Below, one piece after another: positions 1 to 8,785 of a DNA stretch of 64,000 bases. This stretch comes from Burkholderiales bacterium. GTDB lineage: Bacteria > Pseudomonadota > Gammaproteobacteria > Burkholderiales > Burkholderiaceae_E. The DNA lies in assembly GCA_027487815.1 (NCBI GenBank), contig JAIYCW010000040.1, forward strand, positions 1-64,000, written 5' to 3'. The position numbers and the translations under genes were made by a program. The notes under the pieces are model-generated. The model ran no database searches, was not told the DNA's origin, and worked only from the letters and a program-made list of their open reading frames with translations. Each line of letters begins with the position of its first letter. The stretch's first letter is position 1.

Positions 1-309
1 ACCGGCCATGATGTGGTGGATCTGGCCAAGAAGTTTGAAGACTATGGCGTGGAAGCCGTGATCTATACCGATATCGGGCGAGACGGCATGATGACCGGCG
101 TGAATATCGAAGCCACCGTGCGCCTGGCGCGCGCCTTGCAGATTCCGGTGATTGCTTCGGGTGGCATCGCTGGGATGGCCGATATTGAAGCGCTTTGTGC
201 GGTGGCCGATGAAGGCATCACAGGAGCGATTTTAGGCCGCTCGCTTTATGAAGGCACCCTTGATCTTGCTCAGGCGATCGCGCGCGCGCAAGAGCTCGAT
301 CCTTCATGA
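1..309 (+). CDS. hisA: HisA (ProFAR isomerase), 3' part only
   Basis: This is the C-terminal ~102 residues of 1-(5-phosphoribosyl)-5-[(5-phosphoribosylamino)methylideneamino]imidazole-4-carboxamide isomerase, the (beta/alpha)8-barrel enzyme that opens the ProFAR ribose in histidine synthesis. The reading frame is open from base 1, so the start lies outside the window. Recognisable pieces are [12 protein letters not shown], which holds the second catalytic Asp, and the phosphate-binding IPVIASGGI loop. The product ends ...ELDPS, 22 bases before the proposed hisF start, so the two genes are surely co-transcribed. It resembles HisF internally, as expected for these related barrels, but the [10 protein letters not shown] motif and gene order decide for HisA. 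Confidence 0.95.
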   Translation, partial: TGHDVVDLAKKFEDYGVEAVIYTDIGRDGMMTGVNIEATVRLARALQIPVIASGGIAGMADIEALCAVADEGITGAILGRSLYEGTLDLAQAIARAQELDPS

Positions 310-331
310 AAGTGGATGTGATCGGTTTATT

Positions 332-1093
332 GTGCTGACCAAACGCGTTATTCCTTGCCTGGACGTCACCGCTGGCCGGGTAGTCAAAGGTGTGAAGTTT
401 CTGGAATTGCGCGATGCGGGCGATCCGGTGGAGATCGCCAAACGCTATGACGCCGCCGGAGCCGATGAGCTCACCTTTCTGGATATCACCGCATCAAGCG
501 ATCAGCGCGACATCATTCTTCATGTGATTGAAGCGGTGGCCGATCAAGTGTTCATTCCACTTACTGTGGGTGGTGGGATTCGCAGCGTGGCCGATGTGCG
601 CCGCCTGCTTAATGCCGGGGCGGACAAAATCAGCATCAACACTGCCGGCATTCAAAACCCACAATTGATTGGCGATGCGAGCCAGCGTTACGGCGCGCAA
701 TGCATTGTGTGTGCGATTGATGCCAAGCAGACCGCGCCCGGGCAATGGGGCGTGTTCACCCATGGTGGGCGTAATGCTACCGGTCTTGATGCGGTCGCCT
801 GGGCGCAGGAAGTGGAGCGTTTGGGTGCCGGTGAAATTTTGCTCACCAGCATGGATCGTGATGGCACCAAGATCGGCTTTGATCTGGAGCTCACGCGTGC
901 AGTATCTGAAGCGGTGGGCATCCCAGTGATTGCCTCAGGCGGTGTGGGCAACTTGCAGCACCTCGCCGATGGCGTGACCCATGGCAAGGCAGATGCGGTC
1001 TTGGCAGCAAGCATTTTTCACTTCGGCGAATTCACTGTGGGCCAAGCCAAACAATTCATGGCCGATCAGGGCATTGCGATGCGGTTGGGCTAG
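332..1093 (+). CDS. hisF: Imidazole glycerol phosphate synthase cyclase subunit HisF
   Basis: HisF uses ammonia from the HisH glutaminase to turn PRFAR into imidazole glycerol phosphate and AICAR. The protein is 253 residues, the normal family length, and starts V(M)[11 protein letters not shown], with the first catalytic Asp in CLDV and the second in VCAIDAK. The phosphate-binding segments IPLTVGGGI and [11 protein letters not shown] are intact. The start is taken as GTG at 332 because the family begins MLTKR or MLAKR. A longer in-frame reading back to 248 would run through the end of hisA and has no family support. No clear Shine-Dalgarno sequence is seen, so translation may be coupled to hisA. 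HisI and HisE, usually the next genes, lie 7 kb downstream. Confidence 0.96.
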   Translation: MLTKRVIPCLDVTAGRVVKGVKFLELRDAGDPVEIAKRYDAAGADELTFLDITASSDQRDIILHVIEAVADQVFIPLTVGGGIRSVADVRRLLNAGADKISINTAGIQNPQLIGDASQRYGAQCIVCAIDAKQTAPGQWGVFTHGGRNATGLDAVAWAQEVERLGAGEILLTSMDRDGTKIGFDLELTRAVSEAVGIPVIASGGVGNLQHLADGVTHGKADAVLAASIFHFGEFTVGQAKQFMADQGIAMRLG

Positions 1094-1104
1094 AGGAAAC
1101 ATCC

Positions 1105-1797
1105 ATGAAACTGCATATCGCAAATAAAAATTATTCCTCCTGGTCCTTGCGCCCCTGGGTCTTGATGACTGCACTTGGCATGCGCTTTGAAGAGAGCGTG
1201 TCGCCTTTCGAGGGAGGCGCTGGCTCGGGTTGGGCCCAATTTCGTAGCTTCTCGCCAACTGGCAAGGTGCCCTGCCTGGTGGACGGCGCGCAAGTGGTGT
1301 GGGATAGCCTCGCGATTACCGAGTATCTGGCCGAGATACATCCCGAGGTATGGCCCGCGGATCGCGCGGCTCGAGCCTGGGCTCGGTGTGCTGCTGCCGA
1401 AATGCATTCCGGATTCAGTGTGTTGCGTAACACCTGCCCTATGAGCGTGGGAGTTCGGGTGCGATTAAACGAGGTGGTTCCAGCATTGCAGGCAGATCTT
1501 GATCGCTTGGTTGAGCTTTGGCTGGAGGGATTGGAGCGGTTTGGCGGCCCCTACTTGGCCGGCACTGATTTCACAGCGGTTGACGCTTTCTTTTGCCCAG
1601 TTGCGTTTCGAATCCAGACCTATGGGCTGCCCATACCTGCGGCTGCCACGGTCTATGTAAATCGCTTGCTTGACTTGCCAGCGATGCAGCAATGGACCCG
1701 CGATGCCTTGGCGGAGCCCTGGATCGAGCCATCGCATGAAGCCGATTGCTTGAAAGACGGCGTGCTGCTTGAGGATTTGCGCAAGCCAGGCCACTAG
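1105..1797 (+). CDS. Glutathione S-transferase family protein
   Basis: This is a 230-residue soluble protein with an N-terminal thioredoxin-like glutathione-binding half and a helical C-terminal half. The N-terminal NYSSWSLRPW carries the Ser/Trp region near the active site. GKVPCLVDG contains the cis-proline turn, and WDSLAITEYL holds the Asp-Ser that grips the gamma-glutamyl group of glutathione. The ATG follows a GAGGAAA ribosome site by a few bases. It starts 11 bases after hisF and may be read from the same message, though no link to histidine synthesis is known. Its end overlaps the converging DUF2189 gene by four bases. The substrate cannot be told; this class includes maleylacetoacetate isomerase-like and detoxifying members. 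Confidence 0.88.
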   Translation: MKLHIANKNYSSWSLRPWVLMTALGMRFEESVSPFEGGAGSGWAQFRSFSPTGKVPCLVDGAQVVWDSLAITEYLAEIHPEVWPADRAARAWARCAAAEMHSGFSVLRNTCPMSVGVRVRLNEVVPALQADLDRLVELWLEGLERFGGPYLAGTDFTAVDAFFCPVAFRIQTYGLPIPAAATVYVNRLLDLPAMQQWTRDALAEPWIEPSHEADCLKDGVLLEDLRKPGH

Positions 1798-2585
1798 GCG
1801 GCAGGGCGCTCCACCAGCCCACGATAGGCATGCCAGCTGCCGTGCGCAATCAACGGCGCGCTGACCAAAAGCCCCAGCATCAAAGGGATCATTGAGGCAG
1901 TAATGATGAGCGCAATCATCGCTGCCCAAAGTGCCAAAACGGCGGGGTACGTCAGGCATGCCCGAAACGAAGTAATCGCGGCGCTGATGGCATCGGTGCG
2001 GCGATCAAGCAGCATCGGGATAGCCACTGCGGTGCTCGCAAAGATCAGGCCGGAGAACACCGCGCCCACCAGAAAATAGATGATCAGAAACCCGAGGTTG
2101 GAAGGGTGCAATAGCATCGCCAGCGTGCTTTGCATGCCGGGCACCGGGTTGAATGCAATCGCAAAGATCACCAGTGCAGCGCGGCTCCAAAGTAATTCCA
2201 GCACCAGCAACACAGCGCAGAAAATTGCGGTGGGGCCCATATTGCCGCGCCATGCTGTGAGCGAGGCAAGCAGCGTAGGTACTTCGCCGGATTCGCGTCT
2301 GCGGCTCACATCAATCATGCCAAGGCATAAGAAAGGGCCAATCAAGACGAACCCACCCGCCAGCGCCAGAAGATAAGCGGGTTGACGCACAAAGGCCCAG
2401 ATCAATGCTCCGCCCATCAGCGCGAAACATAAGCCATAGAACATGCCGATATGAGGATACGCTTTGAAATCAGCCCAACCCGCCGCAAGCCATTGCCAGG
2501 GATCCAGCAGGCGCACCGGCTTGAGCTTGGGCAGGACTGACTGATCCGGATTGTTATCGCTCGACACAAAGGGTATCCAAAACAC
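1794..2585 (-). CDS. DUF2189-type integral membrane protein
   Basis: The protein is 263 residues and very hydrophobic. Segments near residues 45-70, 70-90, 115-140, 160-190 and 210-245 could each span the membrane. The motif WLAAGWADFKAYPHIG, followed by the repeated FAL/GPFLCLGMIDVSRRRE region, is what I recognise from the DUF2189 family of predicted inner-membrane proteins of unknown function. No ATG is available near the 5' end. GTG at 2585 is used, with GTG at 2567 as alternative; neither has a good Shine-Dalgarno sequence. It converges with the GST gene. It lies downstream of the Bug gene on the same strand, with a small hairpin between them. Function unknown. Confidence 0.72.
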   Translation of the reverse strand: MFWIPFVSSDNNPDQSVLPKLKPVRLLDPWQWLAAGWADFKAYPHIGMFYGLCFALMGGALIWAFVRQPAYLLALAGGFVLIGPFLCLGMIDVSRRRESGEVPTLLASLTAWRGNMGPTAIFCAVLLVLELLWSRAALVIFAIAFNPVPGMQSTLAMLLHPSNLGFLIIYFLVGAVFSGLIFASTAVAIPMLLDRRTDAISAAITSFRACLTYPAVLALWAAMIALIITASMIPLMLGLLVSAPLIAHGSWHAYRGLVERPAA

Positions 2586-2602
2586 TCGAGCGTCAATCTT
2601 CT

Positions 2603-2620
2603 GCGCTTTTAAGAAAGCGC
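2603..2620 (-). terminator. Small hairpin downstream of the Bug gene (weak terminator candidate)
   Basis: A 7-bp perfect stem, GCGCTTT / AAAGCGC, encloses a 4-base loop just after the stop of the minus-strand Bug gene. No T-run follows on the minus strand, so it may be a weak or Rho-dependent stop, an mRNA 3' stabiliser, or chance. Confidence 0.3.
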
Positions 2621-2633
2621 GCTTTGCGCTGGA

Positions 2634-3617
2634 TCAGGATTCGGCTTGAATATTTTGTTCCTGGATAACTTTTGCAAGTGCGGCCGATTCGCGGGTTAGC
2701 TGTTGGCGCAATTCGGTGGTTTGGAGATAGCCCCTGACCGCCCCAATGCCAGCAGCGCCGGTAGCCAGCGTAGGTGAATCGCAAACCTCCTTGATGGCCT
2801 GCCCCAGGCGAGCGGCCAGGTCCGGTGCAAGACCCGGTGGGCCAACCACGAACAATTGTGGCGCGATATCGAATCCGGGAACCGCCTGAGCCAGGGGGGC
2901 CACGGCTTCCATGCCCGGGAGCCGGGCCTGACTCATCAGGGCCAGGGCTTTCAGTTTGCCGGCGCGGGCCTGCGCAAAACCGGCTGCCGCGCTGACTACA
3001 CCCAGCGGGATCTGGCCGCCGATCACGTCGGGAATGATTTGTGAAGCGCCACGATACGGAACATGCACAACAAAGCTGCGGGTGGCGCGTTTGAACATCT
3101 CGAATCCGAGGTGATGCACGGTGCCCACGCCGGATGTGGCGTAGCTATAGCGGCCGGGGCTGGATTGCAGGCGCTTGACAAGCTGCACCGGGTCGTTTGC
3201 TTCAAAGCTGGTGTTGGCCACAATCATGAGGGGCAATGAAAAGGTGCCCGCCAGCGGAAGCAATGCAGACAATGGATCGAAGCTCTGTTTGGGATTCAGC
3301 AATTTGGCGACCAGTAGCGCGCTGTCGGCTAGCATCAGCGTAAGGCCATCAGGGGCGGCTTTGGAGACCGCTTCTGCTGCAATCAGCCCGGTGGCGCCCG
3401 CACGATTTTCCACCACAACCGATTGCCCCAGCAGTTCGGCCAGGCGCGGTGCGATCAAGCGCGCCACGGCATCAACTCCACCACCCGCGGAGTAGCCCAC
3501 AAGCAATCGGATGGTGCGTGGTGAGCCCTGTGCGATTGCATAGCCGGGCACCGCATTTAGTGGGATGGCGCCGCCCAGCGCGATAAGTTGCCGGCGAGCA
3601 GTGCTGAACGCTTTCAT
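2634..3617 (-). CDS. Bug/TctC-type tripartite tricarboxylate solute-binding protein
   Basis: This is a periplasmic binding protein of about 327 residues. It has an N-terminal export signal (MKAFSTARRQLIALGGAIPL, then an AIA-Q cut region). The Bug hallmarks are IRLLVGYSAGGGVDAVAR near the mature N-terminus, VVENRAGATGLIAAEAV, YSYATSGVGTVHHLGFEMF, and HVPYRGASQIIPDVIGGQIPLG. Such proteins capture small carboxylates for TctAB-type transporters, but no TctA/TctB gene is in the window, which is common for the many orphan Bug proteins of Burkholderiales. The start at 3617 is chosen because it forms an ATGA overlap with the upstream enolase-superfamily gene and is followed by the signal peptide. That overlap also suggests it imports that enzyme's substrate. 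Confidence 0.92.
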   Translation of the reverse strand: MKAFSTARRQLIALGGAIPLNAVPGYAIAQGSPRTIRLLVGYSAGGGVDAVARLIAPRLAELLGQSVVVENRAGATGLIAAEAVSKAAPDGLTLMLADSALLVAKLLNPKQSFDPLSALLPLAGTFSLPLMIVANTSFEANDPVQLVKRLQSSPGRYSYATSGVGTVHHLGFEMFKRATRSFVVHVPYRGASQIIPDVIGGQIPLGVVSAAAGFAQARAGKLKALALMSQARLPGMEAVAPLAQAVPGFDIAPQLFVVGPPGLAPDLAARLGQAIKEVCDSPTLATGAAGIGAVRGYLQTTELRQQLTRESAALAKVIQEQNIQAES

Positions 3618-4768
3618 GCTTTTCCTTTTCCTTGCGACAGGGGGTGTTGACGCAGCTTGGCGATTCGATCCCAATTGGGTGTGAATCCGAGCCCCGGGGA
3701 GTGGGGTAAATCGAGCCAGCCATCCACCGGTTCGGGCAGATCGTCATAGACCTGCTTGAGTAGTTCCACCGCAACATGGTGGTACTCGACCATGCCTCCA
3801 TTGCTGACTCCGGCATGCAGATGCATGTTGTGAAAGGGCCAGGCACCTCCGTTATCAATCGGAGTGTTGAAGGCCTGCGCCATGCCGGCGATTTTCAGGC
3901 ATTGCGAGTAACCGCCCGATATTGCGACATTGGGTTGCAAGACATCAACTGCTTCATGCATCAAGAGATCACGAAAGCGATACGCCAGGCCCTCGTTTTG
4001 TCCTGCTGCGAGCGCAAGTCCGCTGGTGCGGCGCAAATGCGCCAATTGCCGCACATCGTTTTGGGTCAGGGGCTCCTCAAAAAAACCAATGTTGAATGGC
4101 TTGATCGCGGTGGCCAGTTGCTGCGCATGGAGCAAGTCCAGACTGCAGTTCGCATCGATGAACAGTTCAGCATCCGGGCCGATCGCCTGCCTGACCGCTT
4201 CAACACGCCTGCAATCCTCACTGATCACATTGCTTATCAGGCGCGGCTCGTCGCGCCTTGCCAGCGCATGGGAACCCACCGTCATTTTGAGTCTCGAAAA
4301 GCCCTTCCCGCTCCACTGTCGGGCGGCCAGTGCCAATTCGTCTCGGCCGTAAAAGCCAAATCCGAATGTGGCGTAGACCGGCACACGCGAGCGTGCTCCG
4401 CCCAGTAAATGCCAAAGCGGCAAACCGAGGGCCTGAGCCTTGATATCCCACAGGGCAATGTCTATCGCCGAAAGCGCATGGCTCGCATATCCGGTCTGGC
4501 CACGCGGCATGAGTAGCCAATACAGGCGCTCCCATAGGCGCTCGGTTTGCGTTGGGTCCGCACCGAGGAGTGCTGGTGCGGCAATCGCATCAATCGCAGT
4601 GGCTACCACTTCTTCTTCAGTGATGCCGGTGAGCCCGCAGCCGACCAGGCCGTTGCTGGTTTCAATACGGCACAGACAGATGGAGAGCGCAGTAGTGTGC
4701 TCATGCAGCGGCCCGGTGATCCTGACCGGGATCATCAGGGGAATCGCAGATACTGAGGTGATGACCAT
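3614..4768 (-). CDS. Mandelate racemase/muconate lactonizing enzyme (enolase superfamily) protein
   Basis: The protein is 384 residues with the enolase-superfamily layout: an alpha/beta capping domain (about 1-125) and a TIM-barrel carrying the metal site. Metal ligands read as Asp in LFIDANC, Glu in GFFEEPL and Glu in LAAGQNE. The barrel continues through DVLQPNVAISGG and a C-terminal His-containing DNGGAWPFHNMHLH stretch. The family's usual catalytic KxK appears here as RLKMTVG, so the second Lys is replaced by Thr. This argues against a two-base racemase and for dehydration of an acid sugar or a related reaction. It is translationally coupled to the Bug solute-binding gene (ATGA overlap). 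The exact substrate cannot be assigned. Confidence 0.88.
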   Translation of the reverse strand: MVITSVSAIPLMIPVRITGPLHEHTTALSICLCRIETSNGLVGCGLTGITEEEVVATAIDAIAAPALLGADPTQTERLWERLYWLLMPRGQTGYASHALSAIDIALWDIKAQALGLPLWHLLGGARSRVPVYATFGFGFYGRDELALAARQWSGKGFSRLKMTVGSHALARRDEPRLISNVISEDCRRVEAVRQAIGPDAELFIDANCSLDLLHAQQLATAIKPFNIGFFEEPLTQNDVRQLAHLRRTSGLALAAGQNEGLAYRFRDLLMHEAVDVLQPNVAISGGYSQCLKIAGMAQAFNTPIDNGGAWPFHNMHLHAGVSNGGMVEYHHVAVELLKQVYDDLPEPVDGWLDLPHSPGLGFTPNWDRIAKLRQHPLSQGKGKA

Positions 4769-4818
4769 CCCCGGATTGTGGCGCTTGATGCTTGGAGTGA
4801 CTAGCCTGAGATTGAAGA

Positions 4819-4852
4819 AGCAAGGCTTCGCTTTTGACGAAGGCTAGGCTTG
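4819..4852 (-). terminator. Imperfect hairpin at the LysR stop codon
   Basis: Read on the minus strand, CTTCG and CGAAG pair around a 7-base loop, and an outer AAGC/GCTT pairing continues after an internal mismatch. It overlaps the LysR stop codon and lies before the enolase-superfamily gene. No T-run follows, so termination is only suggested. Confidence 0.3.
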
Positions 4853-5746
4853 CGTCAGATGGTCCGCCAACAATGCTGCCGCGGGGCTCAGGGCTGAAAA
4901 ATGCCGTGCACCCAACCGGTGCTCGCGCAGGCCCCAGGGCATGTCAATTCTCACGCTATGTAGCTCGAGCGAGGCAAGCTGAGGCTCGATGGCGCCATAG
5001 GGCAACACAGCCACTCCAAGCCGCTGCTCAACCAGGCGACAGGCCGCATCAAAGCTTCCGACCCTGACGCGAACCCGCCAGTTCAGATTCTCGCCTTGTG
5101 CGATGCCTTGCAGCATGCGGGCCAGTGCGGTGCTTTCGGCCAAGGCGATATGTTCGTCAGCAAATACCTCCGCAGCCGTGACACGCTTGCGCCGCCCCAG
5201 GCGGTGATGGCGGCTCACAATCAAGGCCAACTGATCTCGCTGGTAAAAGCGTGATTCAAGCCCGAAGGCGGCACTCTGGGCCTCAAACACGGCAAGATCT
5301 ACCTCGCCGCTGCGCAATCGCTGGATGGCGGCCAGGCTGGAAAGCTCCGTGAGATCCACCCGCAGTCCGGGGTGTGCGCGCAAAAAGCTGCCAAGCGATT
5401 GGGGCAAAAATTGGGCGATTGAAGAAGCATTGGCGCCAATGCGAACCAGCCCCTGGACCCCATGCTGGCGGTCCAGCACATCAAGCTCAAGCGCACCAAT
5501 GGCACTCAAAATCGTGTGGGCGTGAGCCAGCAGCATGGTGCCCGCATCGGTGAGTTTTACCCCTCGGGCGTGCCGGACCAGCAAGGTGCTGCCCACCAAA
5601 GCTTCAAGCTCGGCAATGCGCTTGCTCGCCGCAGCCAGCGCCAGATGCGATTGCCTGGCGGCCTGGCTGATGCTGCCGCAATGGGCCACCTGCACAAACA
5701 GGTTGAGGCTTTTGTTATCGAAATGAATTCGCATGACAGCAAGCAT
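4844..5746 (-). CDS. LysR-type transcriptional regulator
   Basis: This is a DNA-binding regulator of about 300 residues. The N-terminal winged helix-turn-helix reads LNLFVQVAHCGSISQAAR, followed by AAASKRIAELEALVGSTLLVR and GVKLTDAG. The effector-binding domain begins around GLVRIGANASSIAQFLP. ATG at 5746 is preferred because GGA lies about ten bases upstream; ATG at 5734 (MRIHFDNKS) is the alternative. It is transcribed away from purU, with about 70 bases between the starts, and it precedes the enolase-superfamily/Bug pair on the same strand. It could regulate that pair, since LysR proteins often control neighbouring genes for carboxylate use. That assignment is inference. Confidence 0.9.
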   Translation of the reverse strand: MLAVMRIHFDNKSLNLFVQVAHCGSISQAARQSHLALAAASKRIAELEALVGSTLLVRHARGVKLTDAGTMLLAHAHTILSAIGALELDVLDRQHGVQGLVRIGANASSIAQFLPQSLGSFLRAHPGLRVDLTELSSLAAIQRLRSGEVDLAVFEAQSAAFGLESRFYQRDQLALIVSRHHRLGRRKRVTAAEVFADEHIALAESTALARMLQGIAQGENLNWRVRVRVGSFDAACRLVEQRLGVAVLPYGAIEPQLASLELHSVRIDMPWGLREHRLGARHFSALSPAAALLADHLTQA

Positions 5747-5815
5747 GCTAAACGATCCTGGTGCCTGGGCCGAACCGTTAAACTGCGATCTTTCCATTGC
5801 TTTTTGGTGTGTGTC

Positions 5816-6667
5816 ATGGCGAGCCAAGCCCATATCCTGACCCTGTCTTGCCCCGATCGCGCGGGCATTGTGTATGCCGTTACCGGTGTGCTTGCTGAGC
5901 AAGGGGCCAACATTACTGAAGCCGCTCAGTTCAATGATCACAGCACCGGCCTGTTTTTCATGCGTGTGCAGTTTGATTGCGAGGCCGACAGGATCGAGGC
6001 AGTTCGCGCAAGCTTTGCGCCCAAGGCCGAACAAATGCAGATGCGCTGGGATCTGCATGCTGCGGATTACAAAGTGCCCACCGTGATCATGGTGTCCAAG
6101 CTGGGCCACACCCTGAATGATTTGTTGTTCCGCTATCGCAGTGGCTTACTGCCGCTCGATATTCGCGCAATTGTGTCGAACCATCGGGATTTCTATCAGC
6201 TGGCGGCGTCTTACGATATTGCGTTTCATCATATTCCGGTCACAGCGAGTACCAAGCCGCAGGCCGAGTCGCGATTGCTTGATATCGTGAAAGACACCGC
6301 TTCGGAGTTGGTGGTGCTGGCGCGATACATGCAGGTGCTGTCCAATGATTTATGCCGCGCGCTCGAAGGCCGCGCCATCAATATCCACCACTCGTTTTTG
6401 CCAAGCTTCAAGGGAGCCAAGCCTTATCAGCAGGCCTATGACCGCGGGGTGAAGATCATTGGCGCAACCGCGCACTATGTGACGGCTGATCTGGATGAGG
6501 GCCCGATCATCGAGCAGGATATTGCGCGAGCTGATCACGCCATGACGCCGGCTCAACTTACCGCCATGGGTGGTGATGTGGAATGCTCGGTGTTGGCCCG
6601 GGCAGTGATGTGGCATGCGCAGCGGCGCGTGCTGGTGAATGGTCACAAGACCGTGGTGTTCAAGTGA
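5816..6667 (+). CDS. purU: Formyltetrahydrofolate deformylase PurU
   Basis: PurU hydrolyses 10-formyl-tetrahydrofolate to formate and tetrahydrofolate, balancing one-carbon pools. The protein is 283 residues. An N-terminal ACT domain (about 1-80: [19 protein letters not shown]) is followed by a formyltransferase-fold hydrolase. Catalytic parts visible are the His of [17 protein letters not shown], the GATAHYVT strand and the Asp of [14 protein letters not shown] at 5816 is chosen because the protein then starts right before the ACT domain, as in other family members. Its stop overlaps the folD GTG start (GTGA), linking two folate enzymes in one transcript. The bidirectional promoter region lies between it and the LysR gene. 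Confidence 0.95.
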   Translation: MASQAHILTLSCPDRAGIVYAVTGVLAEQGANITEAAQFNDHSTGLFFMRVQFDCEADRIEAVRASFAPKAEQMQMRWDLHAADYKVPTVIMVSKLGHTLNDLLFRYRSGLLPLDIRAIVSNHRDFYQLAASYDIAFHHIPVTASTKPQAESRLLDIVKDTASELVVLARYMQVLSNDLCRALEGRAINIHHSFLPSFKGAKPYQQAYDRGVKIIGATAHYVTADLDEGPIIEQDIARADHAMTPAQLTAMGGDVECSVLARAVMWHAQRRVLVNGHKTVVFK

Positions 6668-7557
6668 GTGGGTCGGCAACAGCGCAGCTTATTGATGGCA
6701 AGGCGATTGCTGCGGCCTTGCGCGCGCAGCTGGCCGATGCAGTGGCTAAGCTCAAAGCCGAGCATGGGGTAGTGCCTGGGCTGGCGGTCGTGTTGGTTGG
6801 TGATGATCCCGCCAGCCAGGTGTATGTGCGGAACAAGCATGCGCAAACTGTCGAGGCAGGTATGGCTTCTTTTGAGCATCGCTTGCCAGCGAGCACCTCG
6901 CGCGAAGCGCTGCTTGCGATGGTGGATCAGTTAAACAAGGATCCGCTGGTGCACGGCATCCTGGTGCAGCTCCCTTTGCCTGCACATCTTGATGCCACCG
7001 AAGTGCTCAATGCGATTGATCCTGACAAGGATGTGGATGGCTTTCATCCCGTCAATGCCGGGCGGCTCGCGACCGGACAAGCGCTTTTTGTGCCTTGCAC
7101 GCCAGTGGGTTGCGAGCTGTTGTTGCGCTCGGTGATTGCCGATCCTTCCGGCTTGCATGCGGTGGTGATCGGGCGCTCCAATATTGTGGGCAAGCCGATG
7201 GCACAGCTGCTGTTGGCCGCCAATTGCACGGTGACCATTGTGCATTCCCGCACCCGCGATCTTGCAGGGCTCGTGCGCCAGGCCGATATCGTGGTGGCCG
7301 CGCTTGGGCGAGCGGAGTTTGTCAAAGGCGATTGGATCAAGCCAGGCGCGATCGTGATTGATGTGGGCATCAATCGCATTGAGCAAGCCGATGGCAAAAC
7401 CCGGCTGGTGGGCGATGTGGACTTTGCCTCAGCCAGCCAGGTGGCAGGTGCCATCACCCCTGTGCCGGGTGGTGTGGGGCCAATGACGATTGCCTGCCTG
7501 CTGCGCAATACCTTGATTGCTGCGCGCTACCGCCTGGGGCTTGACGGGCAGGTTTAG
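6664..7557 (+). CDS. folD: Bifunctional methylenetetrahydrofolate dehydrogenase/cyclohydrolase FolD
   Basis: FolD interconverts 5,10-methylene-, 5,10-methenyl- and 10-formyl-tetrahydrofolate using NADP. From GTG at 6664 the protein is 297 residues, close to the family norm. The substrate-site Tyr and Lys are in VYVRNKHAQ, the Rossmann-type cofactor loop in [17 protein letters not shown], and the C-terminal signature is [15 protein letters not shown]. The GTG overlaps the purU stop by four bases, so it is probably translated by coupling; an upstream in-frame ATG lies deep inside purU and is not credible. Placed after purU, it supplies the 10-formyl-THF that PurU hydrolyses. Confidence 0.96.
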   Translation: MSGSATAQLIDGKAIAAALRAQLADAVAKLKAEHGVVPGLAVVLVGDDPASQVYVRNKHAQTVEAGMASFEHRLPASTSREALLAMVDQLNKDPLVHGILVQLPLPAHLDATEVLNAIDPDKDVDGFHPVNAGRLATGQALFVPCTPVGCELLLRSVIADPSGLHAVVIGRSNIVGKPMAQLLLAANCTVTIVHSRTRDLAGLVRQADIVVAALGRAEFVKGDWIKPGAIVIDVGINRIEQADGKTRLVGDVDFASASQVAGAITPVPGGVGPMTIACLLRNTLIAARYRLGLDGQV

Positions 7558-7566
7558 GGGTCAGGA

Positions 7567-7935
7567 TTAAGTGCCAGGTTTGGCGGGTTTTTTTGCTGCT
7601 TTTGGTTTGGGCCGTGAGCGCAGCGCCGCTTCCATGGCCAGGTGAGCCCAGGGTGACATCAAGGCTGGGCTATCCATCGCGTCTTCGGGGGCCGACCAGT
7701 AACTCATTTCCATGGGCTGACCTTTATCACCATAGACGAACGGCTCGCAACCAGCCTCGCGGAACTGTTCTTTGGTGTGGGCATCCACCTTCAAATACAG
7801 GCGTTGCTCGGCAATCAGGCCGATACTCAGGCCGTCACATTTGATATTCCAGCCGCCAAACATCTTGCGGGCCGTGCAAGCCCCAAGCGGTGCGAGCAGG
7901 TCGCAGCAGTATTGAGTGAAATCGTCTGAAGCCAT
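7567..7935 (-). CDS. TfoX N-terminal domain-like protein
   Basis: The product is about 122 residues. It begins MASDDFTQYCCDLLAPLG, with KMFGGWNIKCDGLSIGLI following, which is the TfoX/Sxy N-terminal domain pattern (a small alpha/beta domain first seen in competence regulators). The LYLKVDAHTKEQF region completes the domain. The tail is rich in Lys, Pro and Ala ([15 protein letters not shown]). It has only the N-terminal domain, as do many stand-alone homologues of unknown role. ATG at 7935 is preferred over one seven codons upstream because the domain starts there. It converges with folD, nine bases away. A role in competence should not be assumed. Confidence 0.8.
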   Translation of the reverse strand: MASDDFTQYCCDLLAPLGACTARKMFGGWNIKCDGLSIGLIAEQRLYLKVDAHTKEQFREAGCEPFVYGDKGQPMEMSYWSAPEDAMDSPALMSPWAHLAMEAALRSRPKPKAAKKPAKPGT

Positions 7936-7997
7936 AGTCAGGCAAGTGTAGAGCACCAGGCCTGATCAACCAATCACCTGCCCGTTGGTATCATTGG

Positions 7998-8426
7998 ATG
8001 ATGGAACCTTCTGAACGCGCCAGCCCTGATCCCAATACGCCCCCGAAGCCATGGATCGATCAAGTGACTTTTGATGCTAATGGCCTGGTGACTGCAATTG
8101 CGCAAGAGGTGTTCACCAATAAGGTGTTGATGGTAGCCTGGATGAATCGTGAGGCCCTGGCTGAAACTGTGGCCACTGGGCGTGCGGTGTATTGGTCGCG
8201 CTCGCGCGGCAAGCTCTGGCGCAAGGGTGAGGAGTCCGGCCATGTGCAGATCGTGCGTGAGGTGCGGCTCGATTGCGATGGTGATGTGGTGCTGCTGCGG
8301 GTGGATCAGCAGGGCGGGATTGCCTGCCATACTGGGCGCAGTGCCTGCTTTTTCAACAAGCTTGAAGCGGGTCAGTGGGTGATCACCGATCCGGTCGTCA
8401 AAGACCCCGAGCTGATCTACAAATAA
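7998..8426 (+). CDS. hisI: Phosphoribosyl-AMP cyclohydrolase HisI
   Basis: HisI opens the purine ring of phosphoribosyl-AMP, the third step of histidine synthesis. The 142-residue protein has [10 protein letters not shown], the [15 protein letters not shown] substrate segment, the Asp-rich metal loop [11 protein letters not shown], and the zinc cysteines in [14 protein letters not shown]. It is the stand-alone form, not fused to HisE, which follows eight bases later. Two adjacent ATGs (7998 and 8001) are possible. Its normal neighbour hisF lies 7 kb upstream, so it must have its own promoter or be read by a long transcript that is interrupted by opposing genes, which makes a local promoter likely. 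Confidence 0.96.
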   Translation: MMEPSERASPDPNTPPKPWIDQVTFDANGLVTAIAQEVFTNKVLMVAWMNREALAETVATGRAVYWSRSRGKLWRKGEESGHVQIVREVRLDCDGDVVLLRVDQQGGIACHTGRSACFFNKLEAGQWVITDPVVKDPELIYK

Positions 8427-8434
8427 GGCCTTGA

Positions 8435-8785
8435 GTGAGCATTTCGCAGACTAGTTCGCAAGATATCCTGGCACGCCTGGCCCAGGTCGTGCATGAACGG
8501 CGCTCGGCCGACCCCGAAAAGTCCTATGTCGCTCGGCTGCTATTCAAGGGCGAAGATGCGATTCTCAAAAAAATTGGTGAGGAAGCCACCGAAACGGTGA
8601 TGGCGGCCAAAGATGGCGAGCCTCAGAAGATCATCAATGAAACAGCAGATTTATGGTTTCACTGTCTGGTCATGTTGGAGTTATATGGTCTGCAACCCAG
8701 CCAGGTGCTGGATGAACTGGCGCGGCGCGAAGGCTTGTCGGGCCTGGACGAGAAAGCGGCGCGCAAAGCCAAGGAGCGTGAATGA
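8435..8785 (+). CDS. hisE: Phosphoribosyl-ATP pyrophosphatase HisE
   Basis: HisE removes pyrophosphate from phosphoribosyl-ATP, the second histidine step. It is 116 residues in the all-alpha MazG-like fold. The Mg-binding helices are visible as [17 protein letters not shown] and [15 protein letters not shown], with the paired acidic residues typical of the family. It starts with GTG at 8435 just after hisI and ends in an ATGA overlap with the HIT gene. The C-terminus is basic and helical ([11 protein letters not shown]). It is part of a tight hisI-hisE-HIT-tatABC run. Confidence 0.95.
   Translation: MSISQTSSQDILARLAQVVHERRSADPEKSYVARLLFKGEDAILKKIGEEATETVMAAKDGEPQKIINETADLWFHCLVMLELYGLQPSQVLDELARREGLSGLDEKAARKAKERE

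Noticed and set aside
248-331. N-terminal extension of hisF back to 248
   Set aside because: The added residues overlap hisA and are not in the family; the family start lies at the [12 protein letters not shown] segment.
1105-1797. GST gene as maleylacetoacetate isomerase for the homogentisate pathway
   Set aside because: It is about 47 kb from fahA-hmgA, and the sequence lacks features I could tie specifically to that enzyme.
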